Source: Pseudomonas sp. HR96 (lineage in GTDB: Bacteria; Pseudomonadota; Gammaproteobacteria; Pseudomonadales; Pseudomonadaceae). From it: 64,000 nt of DNA. Location of the stretch: NCBI RefSeq assembly GCF_034059295.1, contig NZ_CP139142.1, positions 116,274 to 180,273 of the forward strand. Direction: 5' to 3'. Made by a program: the position numbers and the translations under genes. This document shows, piece by piece, positions 61,363 to 64,000 of this stretch; within the stretch, counting starts at the first letter, position 1, and every line of letters begins with the position of its first letter. The notes below the pieces were generated by a model. It was not told the origin of the DNA and ran no database searches. It saw only the letters and a program-made list of their open reading frames with translations.

Positions 61363-63120
61363 CTAAACGGCACTCGTTGCGGTAAACGTCAGCGCAATGT
61401 TCTGCCGCTGCTCTTTGAGCTTTTCCAGCTTGAGCGGCCGGCTCAGAAAATAGCCCTGCGCCTCCTCGCAACCAAACTCGCGTACCAGGCTCATGCAACG
61501 AAAGGTTTCCACGCCTTCGGCGACAGTGCGATAACCCAACTCGTTGGCCAATTGCAGCACGGATCGGGCGATGACGCGGTTGCGTGGATTGCTCTCCAGG
61601 TCGGTGACCAGCGATTTATCCAGCTTGAGGATGTTGGCCGGTATTTCGTGCAGATAGGCAAAGTTACTGTAGCCAGCGCCAAAGTCATCGATGGCCACGT
61701 CGATCCCAAGCGCGCGAATCCGGTCCAGCTGCTCGATCACGCCCTGGTCGGCTCTGATCCACTCACCTTCGGTAATCTCGACTTCCAGCCGAGCAGGTTT
61801 GACGCCATGCTTTGCACACGCGCCTTGCAACATCCGAGTGAGGTCACATTCGACAAAGTCCAGCGGTGATAAATTGATAGACAGGCGCACTTCTTTATCC
61901 ATCCAGTCGCCGAGGTCGGTTAGCGCGCGGTCAATCACCCAGCGGGTCACGGTACTGATCTTCCCCGCGCTTTCGATCAAGGGGATAAACTCGGACGGCC
62001 AGACTTTACCCATAACAGGGTGAGACCAGCGAATCAGCGCCTCGATGCTGAGCATGCGGCCATCCACCAAGCTGAAGCGCGGTTGGTATTCCAGATAAAT
62101 GTCACCAGTGGCCAGCGACTGGGCGAGCTCATCGAGCAACGTCAGCGCACGCCGCTGGGCACGATCCTCTGCTTCATCATAGGTCGCCCACTGTAAATGG
62201 CGGGCTTGCGCTATTGCTGCAGCCTGAGCAGCTTTGACCAACAGCGCGGCGGCAGAGTGCTCGTCATCGTCACAGCAGGCCAGTCCGACAGTAATCTGTT
62301 GGTCAGTAAAGGACTCAGTGACAAGCGTCAGAAGCACTCGGGTCAGCTCATCCCGCCGGTGCCGCTCGCAGGTTAGCTGCAGGCAAAATTCCTGGTCGCC
62401 GATCTGATAGAGCTCAGCGATACCGTCCAGGCGCCGGTGTAAACATTGCGCCATGGTGTACCGCTTTTGCTGCAAGTCCAGGTTACTGGTCACGCTGACA
62501 TGGGTTGCGTTCGACACCTGATGAGTACGGATCACCACCATCAACCGCACATGGCTCGCCGGGCTGGGTACGTTCTGTGTATCCAGGAAAAACTGCTGAA
62601 TATTGGCCAGCCTGGTCACCTGATCGCGATAGCGCATCAACTGGCACTGCTCGATCTGGGCCATGACCAGTTGCGCAAAATCCTCGAGAGCTGCTGCTTC
62701 TGCAGGTAACAGTTGTCGCGGAACCCTATCGATAAGACACAGACTACCAAGCGCCTCACCATGCTGATTACAAAGGGGCGCGCCCGCATAAAAACGAATG
62801 CCATCAGGCTTGGCGACCAGCGCGGTATCCACAAAACGTGGGTCGAGATGAGCGTCGTTGACCACCATGATCCCAGCATTCTGGATGGTGCAGCGACAGA
62901 AAGATTGCTCAATGGGCGTCTGGGTAAGCTCAAATCCCACTCGGCCAGCGAACCATTGCCGGTCTTTTTCAACCAGAGAGACGAGTACGGTCGGCACATT
63001 GAAATGAGCGGCAGCCAAGCGGCAAAGTCGGTCGAAGTTTTCGTTGCGAGCGGTCTCCAGCCATTGCAAGGCGTGCACAGCCGCAAGACGCTTTTCCTCG
63101 ATTTCGGCGGGGCAGGTCAT
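61363..63120 (-). CDS. GAF-(degenerate GGDEF)-EAL phosphodiesterase
   Basis: A 585-residue soluble protein. GAF (about 25-165: FDRLCRLAAAHFNVPTVLVS; FYAGAPLCNQHGEALGSLCL), a GGDEF-like domain (about 175-325) with IGDQEF instead of GGDEF, so not a cyclase, and an EAL domain (about 335-575) with IEALIRWSHP, SINLSPLDF, EVEITEGEWI, VAIDDFGAGYSNFAYL and TVAEGVETF. The residues for c-di-GMP hydrolysis look intact. ATG at 63120 (MTCPAEIEE) or 63129. It lies between two BdlA-like receptors on the same strand. Confidence 0.88.
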   Translation of the reverse strand: MTCPAEIEEKRLAAVHALQWLETARNENFDRLCRLAAAHFNVPTVLVSLVEKDRQWFAGRVGFELTQTPIEQSFCRCTIQNAGIMVVNDAHLDPRFVDTALVAKPDGIRFYAGAPLCNQHGEALGSLCLIDRVPRQLLPAEAAALEDFAQLVMAQIEQCQLMRYRDQVTRLANIQQFFLDTQNVPSPASHVRLMVVIRTHQVSNATHVSVTSNLDLQQKRYTMAQCLHRRLDGIAELYQIGDQEFCLQLTCERHRRDELTRVLLTLVTESFTDQQITVGLACCDDDEHSAAALLVKAAQAAAIAQARHLQWATYDEAEDRAQRRALTLLDELAQSLATGDIYLEYQPRFSLVDGRMLSIEALIRWSHPVMGKVWPSEFIPLIESAGKISTVTRWVIDRALTDLGDWMDKEVRLSINLSPLDFVECDLTRMLQGACAKHGVKPARLEVEITEGEWIRADQGVIEQLDRIRALGIDVAIDDFGAGYSNFAYLHEIPANILKLDKSLVTDLESNPRNRVIARSVLQLANELGYRTVAEGVETFRCMSLVREFGCEEAQGYFLSRPLKLEKLKEQRQNIALTFTATSAV

Positions 63121-63211
63121 AGCGGGCACCTGTGAGATCGAATTGTTGATAACAATATCATATTGCCACTGTTGCCGGAACGATGCGCAATGAGGGCCGA
63201 CAACGAAACTA

Positions 63212-63273
63212 GTGGAGCGAATACTTCGCCCTATGCATCCTAAAAAATAGGATGCCTAAAAATTCGCTCCCAC
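63212..63273. promoter_or_regulatory. Nested inverted repeats (hairpin) between receptor and EAL gene
   Basis: Outer arms GTGGAGCGAAT and ATTCGCTCCCAC enclose an inner stem GCATCCTA, loop AAAAA, TAGGATGC (63235-63255). Placed 31 bp after the MCP stop and 83 bp before the EAL gene start. It may attenuate or end transcription between the two genes or be a REP-type repeat; the T run of a classical terminator is missing. Confidence 0.55.
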
Positions 63274-63303
63274 CCCAAAACGCTAATGGTTTGCTAAAGA
63301 CAA

Positions 63304-64000
63304 TCAATGGGTCGCCTGTCCTGAAAACTGCTCCACTGCCGCTACGACGCTGTTGGCACCCTGCTGGATATCCTTGATCACCTCATCCGCATCGCTTGCC
63401 AGCCCCAGAGCCGCAGCAGCCTGATGTCTGCTTTTGTCGATCATGCCCACGGCACCGGACGCCAGGAGCTGATTTTTCTTTACCACCTCGACGATCTCCG
63501 CCGTCGCCTGCGTGGTCCTGAATGCCAGCTGTCGGACTTCGTCGGCCACCACTGCAAACCCCCGACCTTGCTCGCCGGCACGCGCGGCCTCGATCGCGGC
63601 GTTCAAGGCCAACAGATTGGTCTGGTCGGCAATGCCGCCAATGGTTTTGACGATCGCCCCGATCTCCTGGCTTTGGGCGTCCAGGGCCTCGATACCGTGC
63701 GCGGCATCCTCCATCAGTGTCGACAGGGTATTGAGCGTAGTGACTGTGCTTTGAATAACTTCCCGACCTTGTTCAGCGCTGCTGTTCGTTCGAACGGACG
63801 TGTCATGCGCCAGACCAGCAGCCTCGGCCACTGCTCGTTCACGATTGACCTGGTCCGTCACCACCGTGGCAAACTTGACGATCTTTGACAGCTTGCCATT
63901 GGCGTCCACGATAGGGTTGTAGGAGGCCTCCAGCCATATCTCCCGGCCGTATTTGTCCATCCGACAAAATCGACCCGCGATGTACGAGCCGTTGCGCAAG
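63304..64000 (-). CDS. Soluble PAS chemoreceptor (BdlA-like), partial
   Basis: The C-terminal about 232 residues of a second MCP that runs off the right edge. The end of a PAS domain ([31 protein letters not shown]) is followed by the signalling domain: [40 protein letters not shown] and [10 protein letters not shown]. It is similar to the receptor at 59873 over its whole visible length, so the two flank the EAL gene as paralogues. Confidence 0.88.
   Translation of the reverse strand, partial: LRNGSYIAGRFCRMDKYGREIWLEASYNPIVDANGKLSKIVKFATVVTDQVNRERAVAEAAGLAHDTSVRTNSSAEQGREVIQSTVTTLNTLSTLMEDAAHGIEALDAQSQEIGAIVKTIGGIADQTNLLALNAAIEAARAGEQGRGFAVVADEVRQLAFRTTQATAEIVEVVKKNQLLASGAVGMIDKSRHQAAAALGLASDADEVIKDIQQGANSVVAAVEQFSGQATH

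Noticed and set aside
1..64000. CRISPR arrays, tRNA and rRNA genes
   Set aside because: No regularly spaced direct repeats, tRNA-like cloverleaf with CCA or rRNA sequence was recognised on reading the window.

Overview
The window looks like accessory or plasmid-type DNA of a Pseudomonas species. This rests on the MvaT/MvaU-type xenogeneic silencer, the rulAB-like (UmuDC) SOS mutagenesis operon, Pseudomonas-type small proteins (a DUF6555-like protein, possibly DUF3509), IS66, IS481 and IS3 elements, and many paralogous sensor kinases. No rRNA, tRNA, CRISPR array, replication origin or partition gene was recognised, so plasmid versus chromosomal island is not decided.

Layout. 1-4.3 kb: minus-strand cyo-type quinol oxidase genes (cyoC partial, cyoB, cyoA) with a small lipoprotein gene, then a fragment of a PQQ glucose dehydrogenase. 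4.5-8.6 kb: ion transport (ClC, a DUF2254 membrane protein, NhaA). 8.9-28.3 kb: a dense array of sensor histidine kinases and stand-alone receiver proteins, interrupted by an isochorismatase-like gene and an IS66 element. Several members are broken: an in-frame amber in an AhpD-like/HWE kinase, a homopolymer frameshift in a receiver, and remnants of receiver and EAL domains. 28.6-33 kb: a GC-rich tyrosine recombinase beside a strikingly AT-rich pair coding for a metallophosphoesterase and a STAND/NB-ARC-like protein with a degenerate nucleotide-binding site. 33.4-35.5 kb: UmuC, UmuD and a leader gene behind a perfect LexA box. 35.8-37.7 kb: another kinase and receiver. 38-43.4 kb: small genes, the MvaU-like silencer, HicAB and an IS481 element. 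43.3-50.3 kb: hybrid kinase, fluoride exporter, uracil-DNA-glycosylase-like protein, TDT transporter and divergent LysR regulator. 50.3-57.3 kb: a second IS66 with near-perfect 8-bp target duplication, one more kinase, IS3 debris and small genes. 57.5-64 kb: c-di-GMP proteins and two BdlA-like soluble chemoreceptors.

How it fits together. Signalling dominates: nine kinase genes (one split by a stop codon), six free receivers, no DNA-binding output domain, plus c-di-GMP enzymes and chemoreceptors. This suggests input into a shared phosphorelay or motile/sessile decision. Small gene families recur at distant places (three CCHC zinc-finger-like genes, two pairs of unknown small proteins, three kinase pairs), which points to segmental duplication.

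The best candidate for an undescribed system is the metallophosphoesterase/STAND-like pair at 29641-32950. The two frames overlap at a run of ten A residues, no ATG is seen near the second gene's start, and loss of one A (or gain of two) joins the frames into one protein of about 1,100 residues. Such a protein would have the layout of an NLR-like antiphage effector-sensor. That function is inferred, not shown.
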